Of a DNA stretch of 64,000 bases, positions 52,284-60,131 are shown piece after piece; within the stretch, counting starts at the first letter, position 1; every line of letters starts with the position of its first letter. The notes under the pieces are model-generated. The model saw nothing but the letters and a program-made list of their open reading frames with translations, was not told the DNA's origin and searched no databases. The stretch is from SZUA-309 sp965233675 (lineage in GTDB: Bacteria > Pseudomonadota > Gammaproteobacteria > Pseudomonadales > Azotimanducaceae), in assembly GCA_965233675.1 (NCBI GenBank), contig OZ247498.1:1054001-1118000 (forward strand). Direction: 5' to 3'. Made by a program: the position numbers and the translations under genes.

Positions 52284-53630
52284 TCAACCCAGTTCGGCAA
52301 AGGCCTCGCGGGTCATGTTCACCAGCCTGCCGTCTTCCAGGTAGACGTTGTCTTCGATGCGAATCCCCCCGCAGGGCAGAAGGGCATTGATCAGCGTCTC
52401 ATTCAGATGCCGGCCGCCGCTTTCTTTGCGCGCTGCGTCAAGCAGCTGGGGAATGAAGTAGAGGCCGGGCTCGATGGTCACCGGCATCCGCTCGTCGAGC
52501 GTCCGGGTGAGGCGCAGCGCCGGATAGTTTTCAGGCGGTGGTGTCTGACCGCCTGCCGGACTGCTCTGCTGCCCGCCTACATCATGGGTCTGCAGGCCGA
52601 TCAGATGCCCGAGTCCGTGGGGCAGGAAAGTTTCCGTCAATCCGGTTTCGAAGGCTTCGTCCGCGGAGCAGGTGAGCAGTTGTGATTCGCTGAGAATTCC
52701 GGCCAGGCGTCTGTGCATGTCGACGTGCAGGTCGAGATAGGGCGTGCCGGATGCCATGGTGTCGATGAGCGCGCGCTGAGCGTCGTGGAGACGCTCGATG
52801 AGTTCTGCGAAGCGCCCGGACCCGGCAGCGTAAGTCCGGGTGATGTCGCTGGCATAGCCGTGCTCACTGCCACCGGCATCAATCAGAAAACTGTGACGGG
52901 TGGACGGTGCGGCAGCGTCATAGTGCTGATAGTGGAGTACGCCGGCGTGTTCGTTCAGGGCGACGATGTTCTGATAGGGGAGTTGAGCGGGGAGCTGGCC
53001 ACAGGCGCCAAGGTAAGCCAGATTGATACCAAACTCGCTGGCGCCGGCAAAGAAGGCGTCCCGGGCAGCCAGGTGACCGCGAACGGCCTTCCTGGTTGCC
53101 GCCCGCATGGCGGCGAGTTCGAAGGCGGTTTTACCCGCCCGGGAAAAGTGCAGCGGGTCGAGCAGGGTGTGCGGATTCACATCTTCGTCGCCGAGCGTGT
53201 CGAGCGCATCCCGCCCCGCCTCGCCAATGAGTGCGACGTGGTTGCCAGCCCGGAATGCGTCCTGTCGCACCGCCTCGAGCAGGGGGCCTCGTTCCGAAAA
53301 TGTCTGCACCTCGAAGGATTCCGCCCAGACCGGCACTTCCGGCGGCTGATGCCAGTAGTCGTCCGGGCGGAGGAAATAGAGACAGGGCCGCTGACCGGGA
53401 CGGATCAACAGAGCGCTGCCGATAGCGGTAGGGTCGGGGCACCACTGCAGGAAGTGCGGGTTGACCTTCTGCGGCGGCGCTTGATCATCGAGGAAGTAGT
53501 TGACCGGCTCACCTGCCGTGACGATGGCCGCATCGAATCCGGCACTGGCCAGTGCTGACTGCCATTGCTCGCTCACGTGCTGCAGATGACTTTCGAACTG
53601 AATCGTTGCTGCCTCTGTGCTTTGGCTCAT
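52284..53630 (-). CDS. pepQ: Xaa-Pro dipeptidase (M24 family, PepQ-like)
   Basis: A 448-residue metallopeptidase with the PepQ plan: N-terminal creatinase-like domain (1 to about 160) with VNYFLDDQAPPQKVNPHFLQWCP, then the pita-bread domain with dimetal ligands in FLIDAGGSEHGYASDITRTYA, HGLGHLIGLQTHDVGG, VTIEPGLYF and GGIRIEDNV. It would split X-Pro dipeptides (and may act on organophosphates, as relatives do). 42 bases upstream of the S9 peptidase gene on the same strand, forming a proline-peptide degradation unit. Confidence 0.92.
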   Translation of the reverse strand: MSQSTEAATIQFESHLQHVSEQWQSALASAGFDAAIVTAGEPVNYFLDDQAPPQKVNPHFLQWCPDPTAIGSALLIRPGQRPCLYFLRPDDYWHQPPEVPVWAESFEVQTFSERGPLLEAVRQDAFRAGNHVALIGEAGRDALDTLGDEDVNPHTLLDPLHFSRAGKTAFELAAMRAATRKAVRGHLAARDAFFAGASEFGINLAYLGACGQLPAQLPYQNIVALNEHAGVLHYQHYDAAAPSTRHSFLIDAGGSEHGYASDITRTYAAGSGRFAELIERLHDAQRALIDTMASGTPYLDLHVDMHRRLAGILSESQLLTCSADEAFETGLTETFLPHGLGHLIGLQTHDVGGQQSSPAGGQTPPPENYPALRLTRTLDERMPVTIEPGLYFIPQLLDAARKESGGRHLNETLINALLPCGGIRIEDNVYLEDGRLVNMTREAFAELG

Positions 53631-53640
53631 GAATTGAATC

Positions 53641-53676
53641 GTGCTCCGGACCAGTTCTGTGCTCCGGCCCAGTATA
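53641..53676 (+). repeat. 18-bp tandem repeat upstream of pepQ
   Basis: GTGCTCCGGACCAGTTCT (53641-53658) and GTGCTCCGGCCCAGTATA (53659-53676) are adjacent, 14 of 18 identical, in the divergent spacer 11 bases beyond the pepQ start. Confidence 0.75.
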
Positions 53677-53790
53677 GCAAGGGCGCTTCAATCGAATCCC
53701 CGGTCATTCCCCCATCGGAGGTGTTCGTGTTAGATTCCAGAGAGATCCTGCCCGGCCAGTCAGCGGGTCTTTCAGGGCAAATCAGTCGTT

Positions 53791-53823
53791 CATAGTCATT
53801 TCATAGTCATTTAATAGTCATAT
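53791..53823 (+). repeat. 11-bp tandem repeat upstream of the molybdenum hydroxylase operon
   Basis: CATAGTCATTT twice and then AATAGTCATAT (53791-53823). The 11-base period is close to one helical turn, so the ATAGTCAT units would lie on the same DNA face, as in multi-site operators. It ends 19 bases before the ATG at 53843, next to the GGGAGGAGG ribosome site. Confidence 0.85.
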
Positions 53824-53842
53824 CAGTTAGAAGGGAGGAGGC

Positions 53843-54724
53843 ATGGGTTCATTCGCCTATGTGGCGCCTAAGTCCGTTCGTGAAACCACTGAAACACTCG
53901 CCGAGTTGACCCGGGCGGGCACCCCGGCGCAGATCATGGCCGGCGGTACCGACGTGCTCGTGCAACTGCGCACCGTCAACCGGGCGGCACGCACGCTGGT
54001 GGATATCAAAGCACTCCCGGAAGCCAATGCCCTGGAGATCGGCCCTGAGGAGACCTACATCGGTGCAGCGATTCCGAGCGCGGTGCTGAATGAGAATGCG
54101 GACCTGACCGCGTTGTTTCCTGGCCTCACCGAAGCAGCCGATCTGATCGGCTCCACTCAGATTCAAGGCCGCGCGAGTGTGGGCGGCAACCTCTGCAATG
54201 CTTCACCGGCGGGTGACAGCATTCCTGCGTTGATTGCGAATGGCGCCGTTTGTGTCATCGCCGGTGCGGGCGGAGAGCGGGAGTTGGCGGTGGAAGACTT
54301 CGTGACCGGCGTTGGCCGTAACGCCCTGGCAGAGGACGAAGTGCTGCTTGGATTGAAAGTGCCGAACCCGGGTCCAGGCACGGGGGATGCCTATCTGCGT
54401 TTTATTCCCCGCACCGAAATGGATATTGCCGTGGCCGGTTGCGGCGTTCGCCTCGACCTGGATGCCGATGGCATCTGCACGGCTGCCCGTGTGGGCATTG
54501 GCGCGGTTGCACCTACTGCATTGCTGGTGCCTGCCGCTGCCGACGCACTGATCGGCAGCAAGGTGGATGATGCAGCCCTGGCCGCCGCGGGTGCGGCCTG
54601 CGCCGAGGCCGCTTCGCCAATCTCCGATAAGCGGGGCACCGCCGAATACCGGAAAAAAATCATCAGCGTGCTATGCCGGCGAGCCGGTGCTATTGCCCGT
54701 GACCGGGCTGCCGCGAGAAGTTGA
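53843..54724 (+). CDS. Molybdenum hydroxylase FAD-binding subunit (XdhB/CoxM type)
   Basis: A 293-residue medium subunit that accepts electrons from the iron-sulfur subunit onto FAD. FAD loop AGGTDVLVQLR (the AGGxxL/V motif, about 32-42), the second FAD segment GSTQIQGRASVGGNLCNASPAGDSIPALIAN (about 107-137) and the C-terminal SDKRGTAEYRKKIISVLCRRA are characteristic of CoxM/XdhB. GGGAGGAGG ribosome site. First gene of a medium-small-large order operon. Confidence 0.92.
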   Translation: MGSFAYVAPKSVRETTETLAELTRAGTPAQIMAGGTDVLVQLRTVNRAARTLVDIKALPEANALEIGPEETYIGAAIPSAVLNENADLTALFPGLTEAADLIGSTQIQGRASVGGNLCNASPAGDSIPALIANGAVCVIAGAGGERELAVEDFVTGVGRNALAEDEVLLGLKVPNPGPGTGDAYLRFIPRTEMDIAVAGCGVRLDLDADGICTAARVGIGAVAPTALLVPAAADALIGSKVDDAALAAAGAACAEAASPISDKRGTAEYRKKIISVLCRRAGAIARDRAAARS

Positions 54725-54740
54725 GGAAGGAACAGGGCAT

Positions 54741-55220
54741 ATGAGCAAAATACACGTAACGACCTCCATCAATGGCGATCCGGTGGAGTTTCTGGCGGCG
54801 CCGGAGCAGACCCTGGTGGATGTGCTGCGCGAGGAACTGGATCGAACCGGTACCAAGGAAGGCTGCTCCACGGGCGATTGTGGCGCCTGCAGCGTGCTTC
54901 TGAATGGCCGTCTGGTCTGCGCCTGTCTGGTGCTGGCCGCGGAAACCGAAGGCGCGGAGATCACCACCATCGAAGGCATCGCCACGGAAGATGGGCTGCA
55001 TCCGATTCAGGAGAAGTTCCTCGAACATGCAGCCCTGCAGTGCGGTATCTGCACACCAGGCTATATCGTCGCCACCAAGGCGCTGCTCGATAAACACCCG
55101 GAGCCGGATGAGGAAACGATCCGCTACTGGCTGGCGGGCAATCTCTGCCGCTGTACGGGTTACGACAAGATTGTCCGTGCCGTGCAGGACGCAGCCACGA
55201 CCCTGGCTCACGAAGCCTGA
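54741..55220 (+). CDS. Molybdenum hydroxylase 2Fe-2S subunit (CoxS type)
   Basis: A 159-residue protein with both clusters: plant-type ligands C42, C47, C50 and C62 (GCSTGDCGAC...), and the second cluster C101, C104, C136, C138 (QCGICTPG and NLCRCTG). It relays electrons from the Mo site to FAD. ATG 54741 follows the medium subunit by 16 bases with an AGGAAGG ribosome site; an earlier in-frame start would lie inside that gene and is rejected. Confidence 0.95.
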   Translation: MSKIHVTTSINGDPVEFLAAPEQTLVDVLREELDRTGTKEGCSTGDCGACSVLLNGRLVCACLVLAAETEGAEITTIEGIATEDGLHPIQEKFLEHAALQCGICTPGYIVATKALLDKHPEPDEETIRYWLAGNLCRCTGYDKIVRAVQDAATTLAHEA

Positions 55221-55239
55221 TCGACGAGAGGAACAGACC

Positions 55240-57498
55240 ATGGCAGAAGCAAAGGATTTCAAATACATCGGCAGCCGCCCGGTGCGTCCGGATGGCGTGG
55301 ACAAGGTAACAGGACGAGCCCAGTTCGGTGCCGACCTCAACCTGCCGAACATGATCTACGGGCGCGTCCTGCGCAGCCCCCATGCCCACGCCCGGATCAA
55401 GCGGGTGGACGTGAGCAGAGCCCTGGCCATGCCGGGTGTTTACGCGGCCATTTCCGGCGCTGATTTTCCAGGCGCCCGGCATGGCGACATCGGCGGCGAA
55501 GGCGGTGGTGACGTGGCCGATGTGGCCAAGAACATCATGGCCAGAGACAAGGTGCTGTATCACGGTCATGCGGTAGCGGCCGTTGCCGCCACTTCCGCGG
55601 CCCTCGCCGATGCAGCGCTCGAGGCCATCGAGGTGGACTATGAAGTGCTCCCACCGGTGCTCGATCTGGATGCGGCGATGGCGCCGGATGCACCGCTCGT
55701 CAATGAGAAGTGTTTTACGAAAAACCTTCCAGAACCTGCTGAAAAACCAAGCAATATTGCTGCGGTCATGACCCTGGCAAGGGGAAATGTGGAGGAAGGG
55801 TTCGAGCAGTCGGACGTCACCGTGGAAGGCGAATATCGAATTCCGATGGTGCACCAGGGCTACATCGAACCACACGCCTGCACCGCTACAGTGAACCAGG
55901 CGGGCCAGGCCACGGTCTGGACCTGCACCCAGGGGCATTTCTCCATGCGCAGCCAGACGGCCAGCGTGCTGGATATGAGTGTGGCGGACCTCAAGTTCAT
56001 CGCCTCCGAAATCGGCGGCGGCTTCGGCGGTAAAACGGTGATCTATCTCGAACCGCTGGCCGTGCTCCTGTCCCGGCACGCGCGGCGACCGGTGAAAATG
56101 GTGATGAGTCGGGAAGAGGTTTTCAGAGCGTCCGGTCCCGCCGCCGGCACCCACTGCCGGATAAAGCTCGGTGCCAGAAAGGACGGCACCATCACGGCGG
56201 CCACCGCCTGGCTGGCCTATGAGGCAGGCGCCTTTGAAGGCGCACCCATGGGCCCCGGGGCCATGTGTGTTTTTGCGCCTTACGATCTGGAAAATTTCAA
56301 GATCGAAGGCTTCGATGTACTGGTCAACAAGCCCAAAGTGGCTGCCTACCGGGCGCCCGGGGCGCCTCAGGCGGCGCACGCCATGGAATCCGCCCTGGAC
56401 GAGCTGGCGCGTCAACTGGGCATGGACCCGATCGATCTCCGGCTCAAGAATGCGGCGGAGGAGGGTACCCAGGCTGCTTATGGACCGAAGTACCCGGCCA
56501 TCGGCCTGAAAGCCTGTCTGGAAGCGGCAAAATCGCACCCGAATTACACTCAGCCCGTGCCGGAAGGTGCCGGCCGCGGTGTGGCCGTCGGCTTCTGGTT
56601 CAATGCCGGCATGGAATCCAGTGCGGAAGTGCATCTGAACGAAGATGGCTCGGTCCAGATCATCGAGGGCAATCCGGATATCGGCGGCTCCCGGGCATCC
56701 ATGGCGCTGATGGCGGCAGAAACCCTGGGGGTGCCTTATGAGAAAATACGTGTCCTGGTAGGGGATACGGAGGCCAGCGGCTTCAGTGCGGTCACCGGTG
56801 GTTCCCGCACCACCTTTGCCACGGGTATGGCAGTGATCCAGGCCTGTGAAGACGTGATTGCACAATGCAAGGCACGGGCTGCAGCAACCTGGGGCGTGGA
56901 TGAGGATCAGGTCGCCTGGGAAGACGGGCAGGCCATCCCGGTTCCCGGGGTGAATGCGGAACTCAAGCCCCTGTCGCTGGCCGAGATCATGAAGAATGCG
57001 GCTCGAACCGGCGGCCCCATTCTCGGCCGGGCGTCGCTCAATGCCCGCGGCGCCGGCGCCGGGTTCTCCGTGAACTTCGGTGATCTGAAGGTGGACGCTG
57101 AAACGGGCAAGGTGGACGTGTTGAGCTATACGGCGATTCAGGACGCGGGCAAAGCCATCCATCCGTCCTACGTGGAAGGACAGATGCAGGGTGGTGCGGT
57201 TCAGGGGCTCGGCTGGGCGCTGAACGAAGAGTACGTCTTCGACGCCAATGGTGTGCTGGAGAATCCGGGATTTCTCGACTATCGGATTCCCGTGGCTTCC
57301 GACATGCCGATGATCGATACCCAGATCATTGAAGTGCCAAACCCGAGCCATCCGTACGGGGTGCGCGGTGTGGGTGAAACCCCTCTGTGCGCACCGCTGG
57401 CGGTTGCCGCCAACGCCGTTCGGGATGCCACCGGCGTGCGGGTCAACGATCTGCCGCTGTCGCCGCCGAATGTACTGGCGGCATTGGACAGCGCCTGA
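55240..57498 (+). CDS. Molybdenum hydroxylase large (Mo-cofactor-binding) subunit
   Basis: A 752-residue xanthine-oxidase-family subunit. N-terminal domain about 10-135 (RPDGVDKVTGRAQFGADL), then Mo-cofactor loops: HQGYIEPHACTA, GGGFGGK, AYRAPGAPQAAHAMESALDELARQLGMDP and the catalytic glutamate E713 in GVRGVGETPL. The loop AYRAPGAP is neither the AYxCSFR of form I CO dehydrogenase nor AYRGAGR of form II, so CO is an unlikely substrate; xanthine, aldehyde or an N-heterocycle are candidates. GAGAGGAA ribosome site, 19 bases after the small subunit. Confidence 0.92.
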   Translation: MAEAKDFKYIGSRPVRPDGVDKVTGRAQFGADLNLPNMIYGRVLRSPHAHARIKRVDVSRALAMPGVYAAISGADFPGARHGDIGGEGGGDVADVAKNIMARDKVLYHGHAVAAVAATSAALADAALEAIEVDYEVLPPVLDLDAAMAPDAPLVNEKCFTKNLPEPAEKPSNIAAVMTLARGNVEEGFEQSDVTVEGEYRIPMVHQGYIEPHACTATVNQAGQATVWTCTQGHFSMRSQTASVLDMSVADLKFIASEIGGGFGGKTVIYLEPLAVLLSRHARRPVKMVMSREEVFRASGPAAGTHCRIKLGARKDGTITAATAWLAYEAGAFEGAPMGPGAMCVFAPYDLENFKIEGFDVLVNKPKVAAYRAPGAPQAAHAMESALDELARQLGMDPIDLRLKNAAEEGTQAAYGPKYPAIGLKACLEAAKSHPNYTQPVPEGAGRGVAVGFWFNAGMESSAEVHLNEDGSVQIIEGNPDIGGSRASMALMAAETLGVPYEKIRVLVGDTEASGFSAVTGGSRTTFATGMAVIQACEDVIAQCKARAAATWGVDEDQVAWEDGQAIPVPGVNAELKPLSLAEIMKNAARTGGPILGRASLNARGAGAGFSVNFGDLKVDAETGKVDVLSYTAIQDAGKAIHPSYVEGQMQGGAVQGLGWALNEEYVFDANGVLENPGFLDYRIPVASDMPMIDTQIIEVPNPSHPYGVRGVGETPLCAPLAVAANAVRDATGVRVNDLPLSPPNVLAALDSA

Positions 57499-57542
57499 AG
57501 TAAGCATCTGAGGTAAGCGTCTGAGGTTGTCGCCTGAGGTTA
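57491..57542 (+). repeat. 13-bp tandem repeat, four copies, spanning a stop codon
   Basis: GCGCCTGAAGTAA, GCATCTGAGGTAA, GCGTCTGAGGTTG and TCGCCTGAGGTTA follow in series. The first contains the TGA of the large-subunit gene, so CTGA is reiterated every 13 bases in shifting frames up to the next gene. Confidence 0.85.
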
Positions 57543-57547
57543 TCGAT

Positions 57548-57790
57548 ATGGCTCGCGTCGTCTTTCCGGATCACCTGCTGTCGGTGACAAACGGCGTGCG
57601 CGAGTTGAACATCGCGGCTGCCAACGTCAGAGAGCTGCTCCTTGCCCTGGAAGATCGGTTCCCGGGCACGGAGGATGCGCTCGCCAGAAGCGCCATCGCG
57701 ATCGATGGGCAGATTCATCAGGATGCCTATCTGGAGCCGATTGCTCCTGATTCGGAAGTCTTTTTCATGCTTCGCCTGGAAGGGGGATGA
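57548..57790 (+). CDS. MoaD/ThiS family small sulfur-carrier protein
   Basis: An 80-residue ubiquitin-like protein: VRELLLALEDRFPGTEDALA and IAPDSEVFFMLRLEGG. The C-terminal Gly-Gly, to be thiocarboxylated, is intact. As MoaD it would donate sulfur for molybdopterin, fitting its place directly after the Mo hydroxylase genes. No MoaE or MoeB partner is nearby. ATG 57548 chosen; it is separated from the large subunit by the 13-bp repeat. Confidence 0.8.
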   Translation: MARVVFPDHLLSVTNGVRELNIAAANVRELLLALEDRFPGTEDALARSAIAIDGQIHQDAYLEPIAPDSEVFFMLRLEGG

Positions 57791-57818
57791 TGTGTGCCCA
57801 GGCTTGTCAGGGCGCCGG

Positions 57819-58475
57819 TCAGACGCTCCGTGCCAGGCCCGTCACATCGTAGAGTGCTTCGATGGCCTGATTTTCATCCAGTACTTTGATGGTCTGCATG
57901 CCGAGGGCCCGGGCGGGCTTCAGGTTGATGCCGAGATCGTCCAGAAATACGGCCCGCTCCGGCTGCACGCCAAGACGCTCGCAGGTGAGCTCGTAAATGG
58001 CCGGATCGGGCTTGCGGATACCTTCGACGCTGGATTCCACCACCAGATCAAAAAGTGACATCACCGATTGCACGGCGTTGGCGCGCTCGGCGTCTCTGGC
58101 CATTCCCGGCCCCTGACCGGACTTCACGTTGTTGGTGATACAGGCGACCGCGAAGTGGGCCTTGCAGTGCTTGAGCATCTCCACCATACGCGGACGAACG
58201 TTGCCAGACAGAAGTGCAATCACCTCACTCCCTGTCACCTCATGTCCCCTGGCAGCGGCTTCCTCGGCGAAGGCCGTGTCGAATTCCTCCAGGGAGATGG
58301 CGCTCGCCTCGAATCGGGCCCAGGCGTTCGTTTCCGGATTGGTCGCATTGATGGAGCGGATGAAATCCCTGGGCAGGCCCCGTTCGGCTTCAAAACGGTT
58401 GAAGGCCTCGAATGGACTGGTGGTGAGCACACCACCGAAATCCCAGAGTACTGCCTGGATCTCCGTACCGCTCAT
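57819..58475 (-). CDS. HAD-IA family hydrolase
   Basis: A 218-residue haloacid-dehalogenase-type phosphatase. Motif I is DFGGVLTT (nucleophile D12) with G instead of the acid at +2, as in the epoxide-hydrolase N-terminal-domain/YihX group; motif II is CITNN; motif III includes RKPDPAIYEL; motif IV is FLDDLGINLKPARALGM. A helical cap spans about 18-90. The missing +2 aspartate suggests altered or weak phosphatase chemistry. Substrate unknown. Converges with the MoaD gene (28 bases). Confidence 0.82.
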   Translation of the reverse strand: MSGTEIQAVLWDFGGVLTTSPFEAFNRFEAERGLPRDFIRSINATNPETNAWARFEASAISLEEFDTAFAEEAAARGHEVTGSEVIALLSGNVRPRMVEMLKHCKAHFAVACITNNVKSGQGPGMARDAERANAVQSVMSLFDLVVESSVEGIRKPDPAIYELTCERLGVQPERAVFLDDLGINLKPARALGMQTIKVLDENQAIEALYDVTGLARSV

Positions 58476-58592
58476 GTGATCTTTACTCCTGTTGCTTTCG
58501 CGATGTGACGTCGAGCGGCGATAGTAAATGGGCTTTCCGGTCAGCGCGAGGCTTTGTTAGCGTAAGGGGTTCAACAACTTCAGGGGTGATCG

Positions 58593-59378
58593 ATGGATAT
58601 GCAAGGTGGGGTGGCGATCGTTACAGGTTCTTCGTCCGGTGTGGGTGCCGCCTGTGCCCGTCAGTTGGCTGAGCGGGGTGCCAACGTGGTGATCAACTAC
58701 GCCAGCAATGCGGAGGGCGCTCAGGCAACCAGTCAGGCTTGCGAAGCGTTCGGGGTGGAAACCGAAGTGGTGCAGGCGGATGTTTCGGTGGATGACGATT
58801 GCCGTCGTCTGGCACAGACGGCGCTGGATCGCTGGGGGCGCATTGATGCGCTGGTCAACAATGCCGGCACCACCAAGTTCTGTGAACACAACGATCTGGA
58901 TGGGCTCACCGATCAGGATTTCCAGAGCATCTACGCGGTTAACACGGTGGGCCCCTACCAGATGGTGCGTGCGGTGGAGCCGGCCATGCGCAAGGGCGGC
59001 CGCGGCGCCATCGTCAATGTGGCATCTATTGCCGGGGTGATGGGGGTGGGCAGTTCCATCGCCTACGCGGCGTCGAAAGGGGCACTGATCACCATGGGGC
59101 TTTCTCTGGCCCGGGTGCTCGGGCCAGAGATCCGCTTGAATACGGTCTGCCCCGGCTTCATCCAGGGGGACTGGCTGGAGGCCGGGATGGGCGGTGACCG
59201 CTACGCGGCGACCAAGGCCTATCTGGAATCATCTACGCCGCTGCAACTCACCACCACACCGGATACGGTTGCGGAAGGCATTCTTTACTTTATCTGCGGC
59301 GCGGATGTGATCACCGGCGAGACGCTGATCATGGACGGCGGGCATCACCTGAACCAATTGCCCAGCGGCAGGCGGTGA
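58593..59378 (+). CDS. SDR family oxidoreductase
   Basis: A 261-residue classical short-chain dehydrogenase. Cofactor motif TGSSSGVGAA, NNAGTT, catalytic serine in NVASIAGVMGVGSSIAY and Y-x3-K in YAASKGAL; C-terminal GADVITGETLIMDGGHHL. The residue after beta-2 is NYASNAEG, suggesting NADP preference. An AGGGGTGAT ribosome site lies just before ATG 58593, and a second in-frame ATG 6 bases on is equally possible. Stand-alone gene, divergent from the HAD gene. Substrate unknown. Confidence 0.85.
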   Translation: MDMQGGVAIVTGSSSGVGAACARQLAERGANVVINYASNAEGAQATSQACEAFGVETEVVQADVSVDDDCRRLAQTALDRWGRIDALVNNAGTTKFCEHNDLDGLTDQDFQSIYAVNTVGPYQMVRAVEPAMRKGGRGAIVNVASIAGVMGVGSSIAYAASKGALITMGLSLARVLGPEIRLNTVCPGFIQGDWLEAGMGGDRYAATKAYLESSTPLQLTTTPDTVAEGILYFICGADVITGETLIMDGGHHLNQLPSGRR

Positions 59379-59398
59379 GAAGATGCTGCGCTGAGCCC

Positions 59399-60091
59399 TC
59401 AGTTGTCGGAAACGGCGGCGGCGGCGTCTGAATGACGCACGTCGGTGCCTTTGACCAGATAGACCACGTACTCGGAAAGATTCTTGGCGTGGTCGCCGCA
59501 CCGCTCCAGCGCTCTGGCCACCCAGAGTATTGTCAGCGACTGTTCGATGCTGTCCGGATCCGATCTCATTGTCGAGCCAATGGATTTGACGATGTCGTCA
59601 TAGGCATCGTCGACGGCCTCATCCGATTCGATGACGTTGAGGGCGCTCTGGGCGCTCAGTCTGGCGAACGCGTCGAGTGCCTCGGCAAGCATGCTGTGCA
59701 CTCTTGAGGCCATTTCCCGAATATTGCCGTAGTGATCTGCCGGCTGTTCCAGATTGGCGACCTTCTGTGCCATCTTGGCGACCCGTTCCGCTTCGTCACC
59801 AATCCGCTCGAGATCCGTGCTCGCCTTCATGACGCTGATCAGGGTGCGCAGATCTGTGGCGGCCGGTTGCCGCCTGGCGATGATCTGGGCACAAAGGTCG
59901 TCGATGTCTACTTCAAACTGGTTGATCTTAGCGTCGCCGCTGCGCACTTTATCGGCGAGTTCGAGATCGTGGCTGTAAAGCGCCTGACAGGCCTGCTGGA
60001 GTTGCTGCTCCACCAGTCCGCCCATTTCAAGGAGCAGGCTTCTGGCGCTGTCGAGTTCCACATCGTACTGCTCTGAAATATGTCTATTCAT
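59399..60091 (-). CDS. phoU: Phosphate signaling protein PhoU
   Basis: A 230-residue all-helical protein made of two three-helix PhoU repeats: the first at about 8-105 with VDIDDLCAQIIARRQPAATDLR, the second at about 115-215 with the acidic metal-site stretch. PhoU curbs PstSCAB and PhoR under high phosphate. It follows pstB by 40 bases on the same strand. An unusual short Ala/Ser tail (HSDAAAAVSDN) ends the protein. Confidence 0.93.
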   Translation of the reverse strand: MNRHISEQYDVELDSARSLLLEMGGLVEQQLQQACQALYSHDLELADKVRSGDAKINQFEVDIDDLCAQIIARRQPAATDLRTLISVMKASTDLERIGDEAERVAKMAQKVANLEQPADHYGNIREMASRVHSMLAEALDAFARLSAQSALNVIESDEAVDDAYDDIVKSIGSTMRSDPDSIEQSLTILWVARALERCGDHAKNLSEYVVYLVKGTDVRHSDAAAAVSDN

Positions 60092-60131
60092 GGCTGCGTT
60101 GTCCGCAATGTAATGCTGTCTGTCCTGTCAC

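Noticed and set aside
54961..57507. An 848-codon open frame on the - strand opposite the Mo hydroxylase large subunit
   Set aside because: Pure shadow of the coding strand; the + strand frame has complete xanthine-oxidase-family motifs.
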